DNA of 64,000 nt, from the NCBI GenBank assembly GCA_903813345.2, contig CAIIXF020000005.1, positions 33,795,375 to 33,859,374 on the forward strand, read 5' to 3'. Below are positions 11,069 through 23,872 of the stretch, piece by piece. How positions within the stretch are numbered: position 1 is the stretch's first letter; each line of letters starts with the position of its first letter. The notes under the pieces were generated by a model. The model was not told the DNA's origin. It saw only the letters and a list, made by a program, of their open reading frames with translations, and searched no databases. This stretch comes from Owenia fusiformis (taxonomy: Eukaryota; Annelida; Polychaeta; Sabellida; Oweniidae). Made by a program: the position numbers and the translations under genes.

Positions 11069-13239
11069 ATATGTAATTGCTTACTTCTACACTCTCAAAA
11101 GTTCTCATTTTCAAAGAAGCAGCCATTTCAAACCAGGGACGTGACAAGAATGATATCACAGCACCAAACAGAACCCAAAAGTTAATGAACAGTAGATATT
11201 GGTATCATGTACATGAAGAAGTGTCAATGAGCTTTCATGGAATTGTGACAACAAGATTCATAAAAAAAACTTCTAAAATGGCTGCTAAAAATAGGATAGC
11301 CTCCCAAAAGTTAATAATAAGCTGTAGAACTTGGTACCCTCTAGTTTATATGCAAGAAGAAAATCTGACAAGCGGTTTTCCTGAAATCATTAGGGAAAAT
11401 AGCCCCACCATGATAACACTCACACCACCAACATAAAGACTATACCAAATATATCCCGCTACTGGTGTGATAAAAATATCTTGAATTGAGCCATTTACCA
11501 TTCATTATCAATATTTCCACCAAATATGAAGAATATCTGTTCACTAGTATATGAGTTCTGCCAAGACAGACAGATAGAAAGAGGGATTGACTATATCACT
11601 ATCATTTATTGAAATAACTACACATTTGACGTAACACTAAAAATTATTTCATTTATTCATTTTATTAGAAGTAGTTCAATGTCTACTAATGTATGTGTAT
11701 TTACAAATATTATTTACATGTACACTAAAAAATTATGAAATCTAATTTTCAAAAATCAGCTTAACATTACTAAAATCTATAAATAAAATTCTACGAAAAA
11801 ATTTATATAAAAGTCAAGACAATTTTTAACTTCCTGGTTGGGTGTTATCACGAAGCAGTAACACTTGTTTATTTTTGCTATATACATAGCAACACAGATT
11901 TAATAATAAAAGTGTATGTTTATTTGATTGTTTGATGTTTATCCTCTCACTGAGCAAACATCAACTTGAAAACAGCAGCTCCACAGAGCAGCAAATCCCA
12001 ACAAACATTGTTTCTCAAACTTTAAATCATTTGGAACAAAATTTTAAATACAGTGAAACCTGTAAGTCTGGACACCTCTGTAATCCAAACACCTCTCAAT
12101 GTGAACACGTTTCCTTGGTCTCAATATCTCATAGACTCCCATAAATGTATAAAGAAACCTTGAAATGTGAACACCTGCTATACATGGACTGTCTCGGTGG
12201 TGCTTGGATTTGACAGGTTTAACTGTATCCATGAAGAGGGTTATGTTCTATGTCACAATATAATATTTGAATATTTACTCTTGTGTACCTTTAATTTGCA
12301 TGAAGGTCTTTAGATGGCCATTTTGGATTTTGCAAGCCAGGCATAAAAACTACATTATCTGCAATCTTCTCTAAAAGACCTTTAATTTAACAATATACAC
12401 ATGGCCTTCATATTTTTGATATGGTTTTAAAAATCTGTATTAACTTCATTATCACTTCATGGCACCTCATTAAACTGATTAATCCAAGTACAATTACAAG
12501 TATACAAAAATATCTTGACAATCAAGTACAAGTATACAAAAATTCTTGACAATCAAGTAATATATTGCATCACAATAAATGATACTAAAAACAACTCTCA
12601 ATGTTCTTGGAACACTGTATGTTTACACATGATAGAACAGAGCACATGGCTGTGGGAGTGTTTCATAGATATAGTTTTTTAACCTTCTATGTTTTTCTTA
12701 ATGTACCCTAAACATGTGGGTGCTTAATTTGGTGGGCAGGGTGGGCAACATAGATTTGACTTTTTCTTCATCCCATAAATGAGTAATAAATCAAAATCAT
12801 GACGAAAGCAAGGGGAAATGTAATTCCAACGACGTACACAAATTCATTGATATGTAGAATTGAAATTTTAGCCAGTTGAAATTCTCACTATGTAAATCCT
12901 GGTGAATATCCCACATCTCTTTAATATGTACAAATGCGCAGTCCATACATTCAACTTTTAAGTGCTTTTGTCCAATTGTAGACTTATTTCAATGTATTAA
13001 AGATAAGGAGAGTTGTCTTTGTAGCCAGATTGTTCAATAATTTCGAGTCCTTGTGTTCAGGAATAATTATATAAAATTGTTTTGGTATTATTGATGACTA
13101 ATTTATACTTTCCAGATTACGGAATAGAGAGTTCCATGTTATCAAATATCCAGTGAAACAGTGCCATCTATTAGCAGCCGTATCACTTAAATTGTAGAAC
13201 TTGTGTGTGGGATAATGGAGTAAATGGACTCATATATAT
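11069..13239. other. Intergenic or 3'-flanking stretch, mostly repeats
   Basis: 11,069-11,625 is the rest of a family A repeat, with an AAAATGGCTGC block and a GACAGACAGATAG tail. 12,049-12,227 is a MITE. 11,932-12,005 carries a second family A head (GCAGCTCCACAGAGCAGCA). The part next to 13,240 is probably the 3' UTR of the PH-domain gene; an ATTAAA on the minus strand at 12,920-12,925 could be its poly(A) signal, about 315 nt past the stop. The open frame of 119 codons at 11,077-11,436 lies in repeat and is not a gene. Confidence 0.4.
12049..12227. mobile_element. MITE family C, copy 1
   Basis: Ends TACAGTGAAACCTGT and ACAGGTTTAACTGTA form an inverted repeat around a 179-bp element with repeated GTGAACACCT-like motifs. 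Related copies are at 20,381-20,546 and 38,963-39,144, with decayed traces near 6,470-6,610 and 58,640-58,740. Confidence 0.7.
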
Positions 13240-16200
13240 TCAGAGCCACATGCTTTTCTGTGACGTGAGTGTCCCAGACCCATTTGTGGTATTGTCTGAA
13301 ACAGGCCTATCATTCGTAGTAGTAGAGCCTGGTCTTTGTATGGAAGGTTTGCGTCCTAGACTGTCTGTTGTCTGTGTATGGTTATTCTGAAATCACATGC
13401 CTTTCTTAACTTTAGCCAGCAATAAACATGTAATAACAATACAACTTAAATAACACAGACTGTTCAATCAAAAACTGAATATCTTTGTGTGAAATTCATT
13501 CTGAACCCATTTTGTTCAAATATTCGTTGAACTTTCTAAAATTCACAGCAATAAAAATTCACAGCAAAAATATATGTACAGTACAGAGTGTCCATAAAGT
13601 CTCTAAACATAACATAGACTTTGTATTGTAATTGTAAAGACTTTATTGACACCCTGTATATTAAATACAACTTCATCCAAATGAAATTATGCCATCTATT
13701 GATTGACAAAGAGTTTATAATGTTTGAACAGACTCAGTAGTCTTGCATCAAGTCTGTCGCAACTCTCTTATAACATGCCCCCCCCTCTTCCCTTTAAGAA
13801 AATAGGAAAAACTTTTGAATAACACACAAGGAATGTGTTCTTTGTATTTAGGGCTCCAAGATCCCAGAATTTCTTTTTCTTTAGAAGGAGTAAATTTGTA
13901 GAGGAGTCCTGATTCCTGAAGGCTGGTGTTCAGATGTGGAATACAGTCTGTGGTCTGGTTGATAAGGGACTTGATGCAAGACTACATGTATAACATAATC
14001 AAAATGTTCAACAAGAAACAACTTAAACTACATTACTATTTTAACTTATTTTTAACAAACGCCAAGCCATTCATAATGTGGCCTGAGTGGCCCATTTGAA
14101 CTTCGCAAATGTAGAAAGCAATCATGACACCAACCCATACAGTGTGCAGTATGACATAAAACACATGCAACTGAAATCCTCATAAGAGTTTGGAGTTCAT
14201 TAATAGGAGCTCAGATAGCGATGACATAATAAAGATATTAATACATTTCTAAATTATAGGGATAGGGGATATTTAAAATTGTTAATATTACAAGTATGAG
14301 GCAGGAGTGTTCGTCTGGTATTTGTGAATGTGAAACAAAAATCAGAACAAACATGATGAGTATTACTATTAGCATAGGCCAATGGGTGATAGAAACAATG
14401 TTCGTGATAAGATGGCAGTGTAATCAGCCTGTTTACATACGAGTAGATACATGAACTGCAATGCTGCCATCTTTATGTAAGTTTAACACCTCTGAGTTAA
14501 TTTGGAACATGAGATATGGGTGCAAGTTTCAAAGCTGGCATACTATATCGTAAGCATATCAAACTCGTAAAATTCAGCAATATTAATTTATAGTTATTTT
14601 GAAATGGAATTATAGTTTTTTAGATATATAGTAGGGAAAAATGAAACTAAAATCTTTGCAGGTCATCTTGGGGTACAAAATGCCCAAGCCTGAATGAGGG
14701 AGCAGACTATAGTCCCTCTCCTAACCTCAGTCCAATTTCCACTTCAGTAATATAAACAGATTTACTAAGATTACGATCGAAGCTTTTAACAAAGGGGAAT
14801 ATTATAAGTAGTTTTACAAAGGATTCAGACATCTAACAAATATCAGTCATTGACTCATTAGACAACTTATTCTGACATACTGTTTTATTTGAGGACACAA
14901 AATGAATTCTTCTTACCAGGATATGAGTGCTGTAAATGTTTGAAAATAAAAATTGAAGATATAAACATAAATGATAAAAGGCCTGTTATAAAGTGGCTCA
15001 ACTTCTATTGATGCAAAGCTAGAAATTCTTCATGAACATAACTGTAGTGACCCTTAACTTACAGTATTGGATTAATATGTGACAAAATCTGAAAAGAGGA
15101 AACTTAAAGAAATAAATGTCAGGATAATAAAAAGCATGTGCTCCATTGACATGTGAATTTTATGACATGAGAAAGGTGTGAGCAATTCTTTACATGCATT
15201 TGTCTCTCCAAAGAAGTTTTGTTAAGTCCTTCAATACAGTAAGTTTAAAGTTACTACAATTTTGCAGGCATTATATAGGATGAGCCCCTTTAAAAATGCT
15301 TTTAAAATTTCTTGCCTACAGTTTTGTGCAATTGTTAACTGCCACGATGAGACAATGATTTGATGTCGTAACTGGATAAAGCACAAAGCTGTTTCCGTGT
15401 TTCATGCTAAGAATTGTTAATTGAAATCCATGATGCTATGATAGTCTGTACACCTTTATGTACCTTATTAAACAACAGTCTCTCGTCCCATGGACCCGTA
15501 AAGTTCCTTTAAGGAATAGAATACCTTTAACTTATAATGATTACAGCTCTAAAGTCATGCACTAAAATAATACATCCCTGCATCAAAATGGTCCACAAAT
15601 GTAAAACAATCTTGCATCTTCTAGTTTGTCCAAATGAACATTAAAGTCACATGGCATTACAATCATCCAATTACACATTTGAAATTGACTTATTTTTTGT
15701 GCAAGTATATTTAATGGGAGAAAAATGCAAATCTGTCTGCTATTGAACAGACCTTGGGAGATGTGAAATTTATACTATCAAATGCATAGACTTACATGGA
15801 AATAATTAATAGATATCACCCAGACTACATTTGTATATTGGATAAATTAACTATATAACACATACCTGAACGTCATCCCCTAAATATGTTGAGCGTAATA
15901 TATAGAGCCATGATTCCATATCTTCTTGAGTATCACACTGAAAGCAAATAGTCAACAATGTTGTATGATAGCAGGTACTATGGTGATCCTTAGTAACAAC
16001 AACATCAGGAACCAATCACATTCAGTTCTGACAACTGATTCCAGATTTGGAAAAATTTTGAAGAAATTATTCAGCATGTTTTCTTTAAGAAAGTGGTTTC
16101 ATAAAGAAGGTATGAGGCAAATAACCATATGTTCTTTAAGTTGAGTTTTTCATATATAGGACTGGCCATGTACTTGTTCTTTCAGATAAGTTATTCTAGG

Positions 16201-19200
16201 ATAGCATTTCTCTGAGCAGGAGTCAATCCATTAACTCAAATATGCCAGCACAGTACTTAAAAGTAACAAGGAAAAGGGCCAAATAGAATTGAAAGACATC
16301 TAAAAAAGAAAACCGAAAAGCACAACTGGGCATAAGGAAACCAACCCAAACATCTGAACCAATAATCTGACATAAAAAGAAACCACAATTGTCCAACAAA
16401 CATAGCATTAACATGCAATATGTCATTACCATTTGTTACAGACACCGAATACCGTCCACAAAAAGTTGGAGACAATAACAATATGTCAATGCTTGTGATG
16501 GTGACATAAAAATGAAATTATATAGCTCTACTAGCATTACCCTTACCTGCACATAGTAAACTCTTTGAGCTGTGACGACTTCAAATAAATTATCCCTCTG
16601 CGGATGGATGCCTTGAGAGGACCGCACATCCAAGATTTCTGACTTATATATACATTTAATAGGTGGTTTTTCCGAATTATAATACTGTTCATTTTTAAAA
16701 TATGACAGTCCAGTAAGATCCAGTACAAAATATCTTCTTTTCCAATTTTTCACCTGAAACAAAACATAAAAATGTTCTAAAATTGGTTTAAAGTTCATTT
16801 TTTTATAAAATGAGATTGGAATTTCATGGACCATTTTTAGTCTCCAACATGGAATGTTTATTTGAATTTCCAGATTGTTCTCATGTTTATATGCACTTGT
16901 ACTTGAATCATCCATGGAAGGCTTGCTAATATATTATTCATTTTGCTATCCTGGGTTATACCCTCATTTTTATGATAAGGTACCCATACAGCTCTGTATC
17001 AATGGGCATATTTAAAAACAATATTCTATGGGCATATGAACTTTAATATCTCACCAGTGCCCCCTGTTTGACACAATAACCCGCCTTTATAACTGGTAGA
17101 CGTTTCCCATCTGGAGATCTTGGGGCTTCATAGTTTTTTTCTAGTTCGTCACATGTGCTCTCTCCATCGCTCTATAGATAAACAGCAGTACATACAGGTT
17201 GTCCAAAAGTCACGACATATTTTTTTGAAATGTACTTAACGTAAACAATTTTATGTGTAAAAATGGTTAGAGTTATACACAGCAGGTTAAATTGCATTTT
17301 AACAAAAAAGCTTTGTAACCAAGGATTTTGAAGTGTTTCACATGCACAAAATCATTCGTTACAAAGTTTTTTGTCCAAATGCTTTGTAACATTTAACCTT
17401 GCTGTGTAATAGGTACAATTGCTTTTACCAGTTATAAGTTGAGTTTTACCAGTTATAAGTTATAATGTTATTATGCAAGTAGCCTGGTAAATGTAACATT
17501 TCTTTAGGTCTCTGATACACCAAACACAGTGAAATAGCATGGACATTCAGTTCAAATATTCAATGTACCTCCTGCTCTACTGGGATTTTCAGCACTACAC
17601 CTCCAGCTATTTCTGTCCTGTAGCTTCCAATCATGGAGACTTGTCTTTTCATTGAGTCATCTTGCTTTGGCACCTACAAACAACAAGGGTATTATAAATA
17701 TAGTAACCAAATGAGGTCAACTACCACTGTACAATAGCGATTCATTACTTATTTTGTATTGGGAGCTCCAAGGTAACAAGAAACACCAATGCCATGAAAT
17801 CTTCATACAATACAATGTATACAATGTTGTACCATAATGTGCAATGTTGTACTCTGCACTGATTACATACAAGTGGAGCAACTTCAAGGGTAATATCCAA
17901 AGTCTTTTTATATGTTCAAATCATTGTATCATTGGGACAATTAATACCGTTGTGAGCATAATTTACTTTTTCAAAGAGAATGTTTGCTTAACTAGGGGGA
18001 GGGGAGCTTTTGGGCATTACTGAGCCTTATTGGGCAACATTTTTCCGTCCCAGACACATAAGTTCAATCAGTGGTTTCATATCAGTTTGAATCATCTAGA
18101 AACAGGGACATACCGTTAGTTTGCTAGCTTTCAGGAGTGCATCAAGCCATAGATTCATATCTTCCTCATTGTTTGCACGTAGAAACACCTTTTTGCCTGC
18201 TACAGTTATCACTAAAAATATGAGATTACTAAAATCTAATCATTTGTAAGTCGGTGATAAAATATCCCATTATTTATTTGAAGATGACAGGTGGAAAGAT
18301 TTTACAAGATAATAGAAAACCTACATGGAGGTCTAGTCCTAGAAAGTGTTTTTCAGTTCTCATGTTCTCATCTTCCCAAGATTTGAACCAAAACAAAACA
18401 GAATTAAAACGGCAAAGGTATGTTATGAGGTAATTCTTACCAAAGCAGTATTTTTCTTTCATCCTTTGTGTGGCACGGCTCACCATGGAAACATAAGACA
18501 GGTTGATAGTTTCTATTGGTTTAGCTCCTTCAGGCAGTTTCTACAACAGAAGATTTGCTTTAATACAAAGACTGAACCCAGAAAATTACTACAAAAGCTG
18601 AACCCAGAAAATAACTACAAAAGCTGAACCCAGAAAATTACTACAAAAGCTGAACCCAGAAACTTACTTCAATGTTAAATAAATCCTCTGACCCCAAGAT
18701 TCCAACATCCATACTTTCCCCTATTGTTATATTGATGAGAAGTCTAACATTACATCTCAGGAACTATAGCCAAATCTCTATATGTGAGAGAGGGGACAAG
18801 GAGGGCATGGTAGGAGGGATCACAATGACTTGGTTAAATACTATTCGTATGAAACAACACCCAGGGTATAGTCATTTAATGGGTGCTAGTGCTTCTGTGA
18901 CAACAGAACTTAATGATAACATGTACTATATTCAAAAATCATAGATGATTGTAATACCCATTTAAACAATTTAAATCTTTTTTCAATACAAATCTGCTCT
19001 GAGCAATCAAGTTAATAACTGTTACTCTCTTTTTAAGGTTTCTAAGAATTTTTAATCAAAATTTCAAGCTAAGTGATTTTTGTCGATGGAATGGAACAAA
19101 GGAGAAAGAAAATAACTCACTTTTAGTACATCATCATAATAAGTCAGCGTATTCTCTGATCCATTCAGAATGAAATATTTACGGAAAAATGAGCCACTAT

Positions 19201-19261
19201 TTTCCACTATTTCTATCTGAAGATATCCAGCAAATGTTGAAGACATTTTGTTGTTTCTCAT
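13240..19261 (-). CDS. PLEKHA1/2-like: Two-PH-domain phosphoinositide adaptor, PLEKHA1/2 (TAPP) type
   Basis: Eight exons join in frame: 19,121-19,261, 18,441-18,540, 18,114-18,211, 17,569-17,673, 17,055-17,171, 16,547-16,753, 15,866-15,937 and 13,240-13,386, giving 328 aa. All introns are GT-AG. PH1 (about residues 10-124) has SGSFFRKYFIL and ends with MNLWLDALLKA. PH2 (about 195-290) has AGYCVKQGAL, NWKRRYFVLD, DNLFEVVTAQRVYYVQ and MESWLYILRS. The linker keeps SYRTEIAGGV. TAPP proteins bind PI(3,4)P2 at the plasma membrane through PH2; the basic KNWKRRYF strand is present. The tail is polar and ends SMWL, a possible class II PDZ ligand (TAPP tails bind PDZ proteins). It is shorter than the human proteins of about 400 aa, mainly in the tail. 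The start could be the ATG at 19,261 or 19,246; an acceptor-like TTAG just upstream suggests a 5' UTR exon. Confidence 0.9.
13582..13659. mobile_element. Mariner-like MITE, 78 bp
   Basis: Inverted ends TACAGAGTGTCCATAAAGTC and its near-inverse ending ACACCCTGTA. Ends of the TACAGGGTGTC type with TA targets are typical of Tc1/mariner. It lies in the last intron of the PH-domain gene; a sister copy is at 32,311-32,378. Confidence 0.7.
13739..13983. mobile_element. Inverted-repeat element with perfect 16-bp ends
   Basis: AGTCTTGCATCAAGTC at 13,739 has a perfect inverse at 13,968-13,983. The 245-bp interval is open on the minus strand over almost its whole length, ending in TGA near 13,750, with no ATG start. 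It sits in the last intron of the PH-domain gene. It could be a small MITE or, less likely, an alternative exon. Confidence 0.5.
17275..17409. mobile_element. Hairpin element in a PH-gene intron
   Basis: The ends TTATACACAGCAGGTTAAA and TTTAACCTTGCTGTGTAA are inverted, and GCTTTGTAAC/GTTACAAAG boxes repeat inside in both orientations. The end sequence ACAGCAGGTTAA also occurs in the repeated module of the giant palindrome (near 43,077 and 45,125). Confidence 0.6.
18571..18665. repeat. 26-bp tandem repeat, four copies
   Basis: The unit GCTGAACCCAGAAAATTACT followed by ACAAAA lies just past the acceptor side of exon 2 of the PH-domain gene, inside intron 1. The copies are nearly identical. Confidence 0.75.
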
Positions 19262-20380
19262 CTACTAATCCAAATTTGGAATAAATGAAGTAACTCAAGA
19301 CAGGCAAATGTGCATTAGTCTTGTAGAAACATTGAGTTACTGCAGTGCTTTATTCAGGTGATGCATTAATGCCATACTCCTAAGAAACTGTGATCCAGTC
19401 AAATGGTAACGGATATTTTACAGACAATCAAATGTGGGTAATGGCTGTATTCCAGATAATATTCAAATGTGGGTAACGGTTGTTTTACAGACAAGTCAGT
19501 TATGCACAACGGCTGATTTACAGACCAGTTTCTGTAATTGCTGGAATCCAGTCAAGCAAAGTATGTGCCCTACTCCAGATGGAAGGTTGTACTTGTATGT
19601 AATGCCATATACCACATGGACGACAGAGAGACTTACTAATCCATGTAATCCTTCACATCATGTTGAACGCTTAGTTCTGAAATCAAAAATCAAATGAACT
19701 AAATTATGATATTCAAACAGTTCAACACAAACTAAATTCATTTCCTGATCCGACTAAGTAGTTTGTAAACATTACTTATCTGTTGGCCCTGACAGTAAAA
19801 CCACAAAAATCACAGGTATATAATTTTTAATGCTAAGTTAGATTTGTTGGAGTTTCGTTTTGAATTCAAAGTAAAGCATATGTTCAAAAATATACATGCA
19901 TAGGTAGAACTGAAATGTAGAAAATAAGTTTCAGTTTGGGTTCAATCTGAATAGTATGTAGCCAGGCCTGGGTTGGAAGGATGATACAGAAATAGGAAGT
20001 GATATCAGCTAATATAAAACATCGGTGCTTGTTTACCCAGAGGCCTAAAATATAAAGTGTATATATTTTTTAAATAAAAACATTATACTTGACTTTTATT
20101 TGACAGATTTTTATCATGTATTTTGCAATAGACAGCTCAATCGGTTGATCCTTGTAATACTTATGTGACAAGGCACATATAAGTGACACGCATAATTAAG
20201 TGAGATCAACTTCCTGGTTTGTGATGTCTATGATGACATTCTTGTTCATTTTTTTTCAAGTGTTAAAATCTGCTTTCCTGTAGATATGTTTTGTAATGAA
20301 CAGTACGTGATTTGAAAAATACACACTCGTACCATTAATACACCCTGCCTTATGATTGCATATGGGTGGCTTCTACAATT

Positions 20381-20546
20381 CAGTAGAACCCATATATCTA
20401 AACAACTCTCCAGTCTCTAATCTGATTACCTCTACAATGTGAATACCTCTGTAATTATGAACACTTTTTCTAGTTCCCAAATTTGTTATCTCCCTAATAT
20501 GAACACTTTTGGCTGGTCCCTTTAGCATCCGATTGGTTTTACTGTA
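20381..20546. mobile_element. MITE family C, copy 2
   Basis: CAGTAGAACCCATAT at the left and GGTTTTACTGTA at the right are the inverted ends, with GTGAATACCTCT and ATGAACACTTTT motifs inside, as in the other family C copies. Confidence 0.55.
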
Positions 20547-20704
20547 ATTGGCTTTTGCTTGATGTGGTTTCTACAATGTGTGATATTTGCTATACAATTA
20601 TAAATGTGGCTTCTTATTTTGATACTCAGTGTAACTCCTTTCCTACAAGATATCCATTGAAATAAAAATGTAATAAAAACTGTTCAATATCATACAGTGA
20701 TTAT

Positions 20705-20840
20705 TGTTGCAGCAATGAATCATTTATCACAATAACCATCTCATTTATAACAATAACCATATTATTTATCACAATAACTATCTCATTTATCACAATAACT
20801 ATCTCATTTATCACAATAATCATCTCATGACATAATAATC
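20705..20840. repeat. 21-bp tandem repeat
   Basis: About five copies of a unit close to TATCTCATTTATCACAATAA. The copy spacing in the cleanest part (20,771 to 20,792) is 21 bp. Confidence 0.75.
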
Positions 20841-21195
20841 ATCATTGTGTATCATTAAGAATATAATTAAGGCCACAGCATGAAAATTTTTGTTTTAACA
20901 CTTTCAACATTATTTGTTTTATTTGTTTTCTGATAAGGAGAAACATGGTTTGATGCATCTTGGCCACTGATGATAGAGCCGACAGGCCAGACAATTGTTT
21001 TCAAAATTCAATGATGGGTTTCATTCAGCTCTGATCATCTAGCATTTTTTAAACCTCTTCTTTGGTGAGAATATTGTAGGCCAATAAAGATTTTTATAGT
21101 CATTACTTCCCTGTACATCTCACACATCAAAGTTTTTACAATGTGATGTTCTCATTTCATAAGACATGGAAGTGTAACGATTTGAGAGCATCCGT

Positions 21196-21380
21196 GGAGC
21201 TGTAGTGTTACAAACCAGATAGATAGTAGACATGAAAGGGAGTGTGCTTAATTCAATATTCCGTACAGGAATCAAACCCGGGACCCTCCGTTCACAATTC
21301 TGAAGCTCTACCCCTGAGACATAAAGTTAACCATTACAGATGAGATTGTAGTAGCGATGATGCTATCGAGGGTCATTACA
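21196..21380 (-). mobile_element. tRNA-derived SINE, copy 1
   Basis: Read on the minus strand, it has an A-box-like TGTCTCAGGGGTAGAGC (21,305-21,321) and, about 30 bp on, a B-box-like GGTTTGATTCC (21,268-21,278). That is the pol III promoter arrangement of tRNA-derived SINEs. A second copy follows 257 bp away in the same orientation. No tRNA cloverleaf with an intact anticodon arm is visible, so it is not called as a tRNA gene. Confidence 0.7.
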
Positions 21381-21453
21381 CAATCCCCTGATCAACACAA
21401 GGGTAATCCGACCGCTGATATCACTGTAATGCCCTGAGGACATGCCTGTCAGG

Positions 21454-21633
21454 GGAGCTGTAGTGCAATGAGCCATATACTAGACATGAAAGGGAGTATG
21501 CTAAATTCAATGCCTCATACTGGAATCAAATCCAGGACGCTCCTGTCACAAGTCAGACGCTCTCCCCTGAGCCATGAAGGCGAGCTACTACAGTTGAGAC
21601 TGCAGGAGTGACTTGCTTTTGAGGGTCATTACA
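21454..21633 (-). mobile_element. tRNA-derived SINE, copy 2
   Basis: Same layout as copy 1: A-box-like TGGCTCAGGGGAGAGC (21,559-21,574) and B-box-like GGATTTGATTCC (21,522-21,533). The flanks GGAGCTGTAGTG and GAGGGTCATTACA are shared with copy 1, so the two form a tandem pair. Confidence 0.7.
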
Positions 21634-22911
21634 GAAGTGTATGACAGATTAAGAATGGATCGGAAAAAGCATTCACATCGAGATTTATTGAGCCCAGACA
21701 GGTGCTCAGATATGGTATTATCTAATAGATGCACATTCTCCAATAAACGCACACCCTACTATTCCATGAAACTTTTCAATTGCGAACCAAAAATCAAGGA
21801 AAAAATACATTTGAAAAAATGATGTCACATGCAAACTTAACCTATTATTGCCAATTAACTTTTGGTATTCTTAAAGGGGCAATAAGGACTGTAGAGAAAA
21901 TAGGAAAGTTTTTTCATTTTTTCTGAGCTATCAAGGCAACATTTGGTTTAACATCTTCTTTGACATATGTACCTATTTTCTTAAAATGTATGGATAAATT
22001 ATCAATTTCAGCATTAAGAAGTGTAAATTCAGTGCAAAGCTTCAAAAAGGGGACTTCCACTTTTATATATTTAAGATCCACCATGTTTCAAGAGGAATAT
22101 TAGCTAAAATAATGTTTATCTAGGGGGTTTCTTTGTAGATAATAAAAATAAATGTTAGTCTTGATGAAATATCCAAACTTAAATATATTTTGACACTGGT
22201 CCATGATCGTTGAATGACCCCTCTGCACTAATTATTGCACCTTTAATCTTTTCTATTCAAAATAAAAACTCACAAATGAAATAGCATTTGAATTCTCTGG
22301 TGATTTCTGTACCGAAAATTCAGCAATTATTAAGTTCATTCAGATTCTCCAGACCAAATATTTTGAATGCTAGTACGCTACTTCGTGATTTTCCATCGAA
22401 ACTACCATTTAGATTTCTCGCTAGAAAATGTCTACTCTAGGACAAAAACAAGTCGAGACCCTTTTTGTTGCAAGACTTATGCATGGCACAACCGTCACCA
22501 TGTTATTAAGTGTTTTTAAGTTGCACATTTGCGCAAGGATCCTGCCATGACCGTGGTTAGTAATCGTGAAAGCCTGGTGCGACAGTAGCCTTTATATGAC
22601 ATTTATGACTTATTTCATTTTTCGCCCCTTGCTATTATTAGTGTATTTTTATAGATAAACCTTGGCAATTGATTATCTTGATTGTTTTGTCATTTCCTGT
22701 TAAGCACCACAGCACCTTAACCATCATTGCGGCACTGCATTAACAAACAGTAGGTTTGCAATAAATAACTACTTTACGTATATACACACACTACATAAAT
22801 CAATCAGAGATACTTGTTATTCTCCAAATTGATCTTATTATCTCGAGTAATTGCGATAATAATTATCAATCTATTTGACAACAAATTTGTTTCGCTATAT
22901 TTTAATTTTAG
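21634..22911. other. Intergenic stretch with nothing recognised
   Basis: Non-repetitive AT-rich sequence. One or both flanking genes could have a promoter here, but no diagnostic element is seen. Confidence 0.4.
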
Positions 22912-22956
22912 CGGGGATGAACAGACACAATGACGGACATGTCATTTTAGAAATTG
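22912..22956 (+). other. Possible first coding exon of an unknown plus-strand gene
   Basis: Acceptor TTTAATTTTAG, then CGGGG and an ATG at 22,917, 13 codons beginning MNRHNDGHVILEI, and a good donor GTAAGT. I found no second exon that joins to it before the LINE, so this may be chance. Confidence 0.2.
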
Positions 22957-23872
22957 GTAAGTGTTGCCTCATTTTACGAGTACAAATGAACATTTAACAG
23001 TTAAATCGCTTGATGTTATGTGTTTTTAAAGTCTAAACATTACTAAAGGAAATCATAGTAAGCATAAGAAGATTATTTAGAAGCATTTAAAATCGAATCC
23101 ACGGCAAAATCTGAATAATTGAAATATTCATACGTGGACGTCACAGAACGCACTTCCTGTTTTATAATCGATGATTTTATCAAATCAAAAGATATTTTTA
23201 TGAATTTATCCGATATCTGCTGAAATATGGTGTGTGTACTTGTGTCGATTGTTAAAATACAAAATAGGTAAGGAAAAGAATATGTACAGTGCTGGTATAT
23301 ATTAATTGATTAGTCGTTTAATCATGTTAATTGGCATATTTTCTTGAATTTTAACATTTAATGTCCCAAACTTCCACAAACTGCAGGAAACTATACCCCA
23401 TAAATCATATTTACCAAAATGAGTGTCTCCAAGGCTTCACACCAGCATATGCATTTGTCACGAGTTTGAGCTGAAATTTCACCAAAATGAAGTAGGCTAA
23501 GGGTAGTCTCTGCCAGGTTTGTTTATTGTGGTAAGCTTGTAAGTGCTCAGAAGCAAATAATTCATGTGCGCAAAATAATCAAATAATCTGATTGGTTTAA
23601 ACTTTGCTGCACATGCGCACAATGTGTGCCATGTTTTTTCTAGTGACTTCGTTTGGTTTCATGGAGTTTGCGTTTCAGTGTAACTTCCGCAAAAATGGCG
23701 GACCATAATTAACAGGTAAAATCACTTCGAAATTTCAAGAGAACTTTTTACCTATAATAGCAAAACTTTTGTTTTATTTGCGCATTCTATCTATCAGATA
23801 AGAGTCTCAGGGTTTTACTCACTTCGAGAGCCATGTTAGATTTCGAAATTTATGGCTCTCAAACGGGGAAGT
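22957..23872. other. Intergenic stretch with nothing recognised
   Basis: No exon, tandem repeat or clear inverted repeat recognised. It includes an AAAATGGCGGACC motif at about 23,692, similar to the core of other dispersed repeats here. Confidence 0.4.

Larger units (their letters stand above)
19262..21195. other. Upstream flank of the PH-domain gene
   Basis: No coding exon recognised; it probably includes 5' UTR intron sequence. 19,430-19,530 has two degenerate CAAATGTGGGTAA units. MITE family C copy 2 lies at 20,381-20,546. A 21-bp tandem repeat (TATCTCATTTATCACAATAA type) lies at about 20,705-20,840. Confidence 0.45.

Noticed and set aside
11077-11436. 119-codon plus-strand frame
   Set aside because: Lies within the dispersed family A repeat with an AAAATGGCTGC core.
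21268-21321. tRNA gene on the minus strand
   Set aside because: A- and B-box-like motifs are present, but no intact cloverleaf; the repeated copy shows that it is a SINE.
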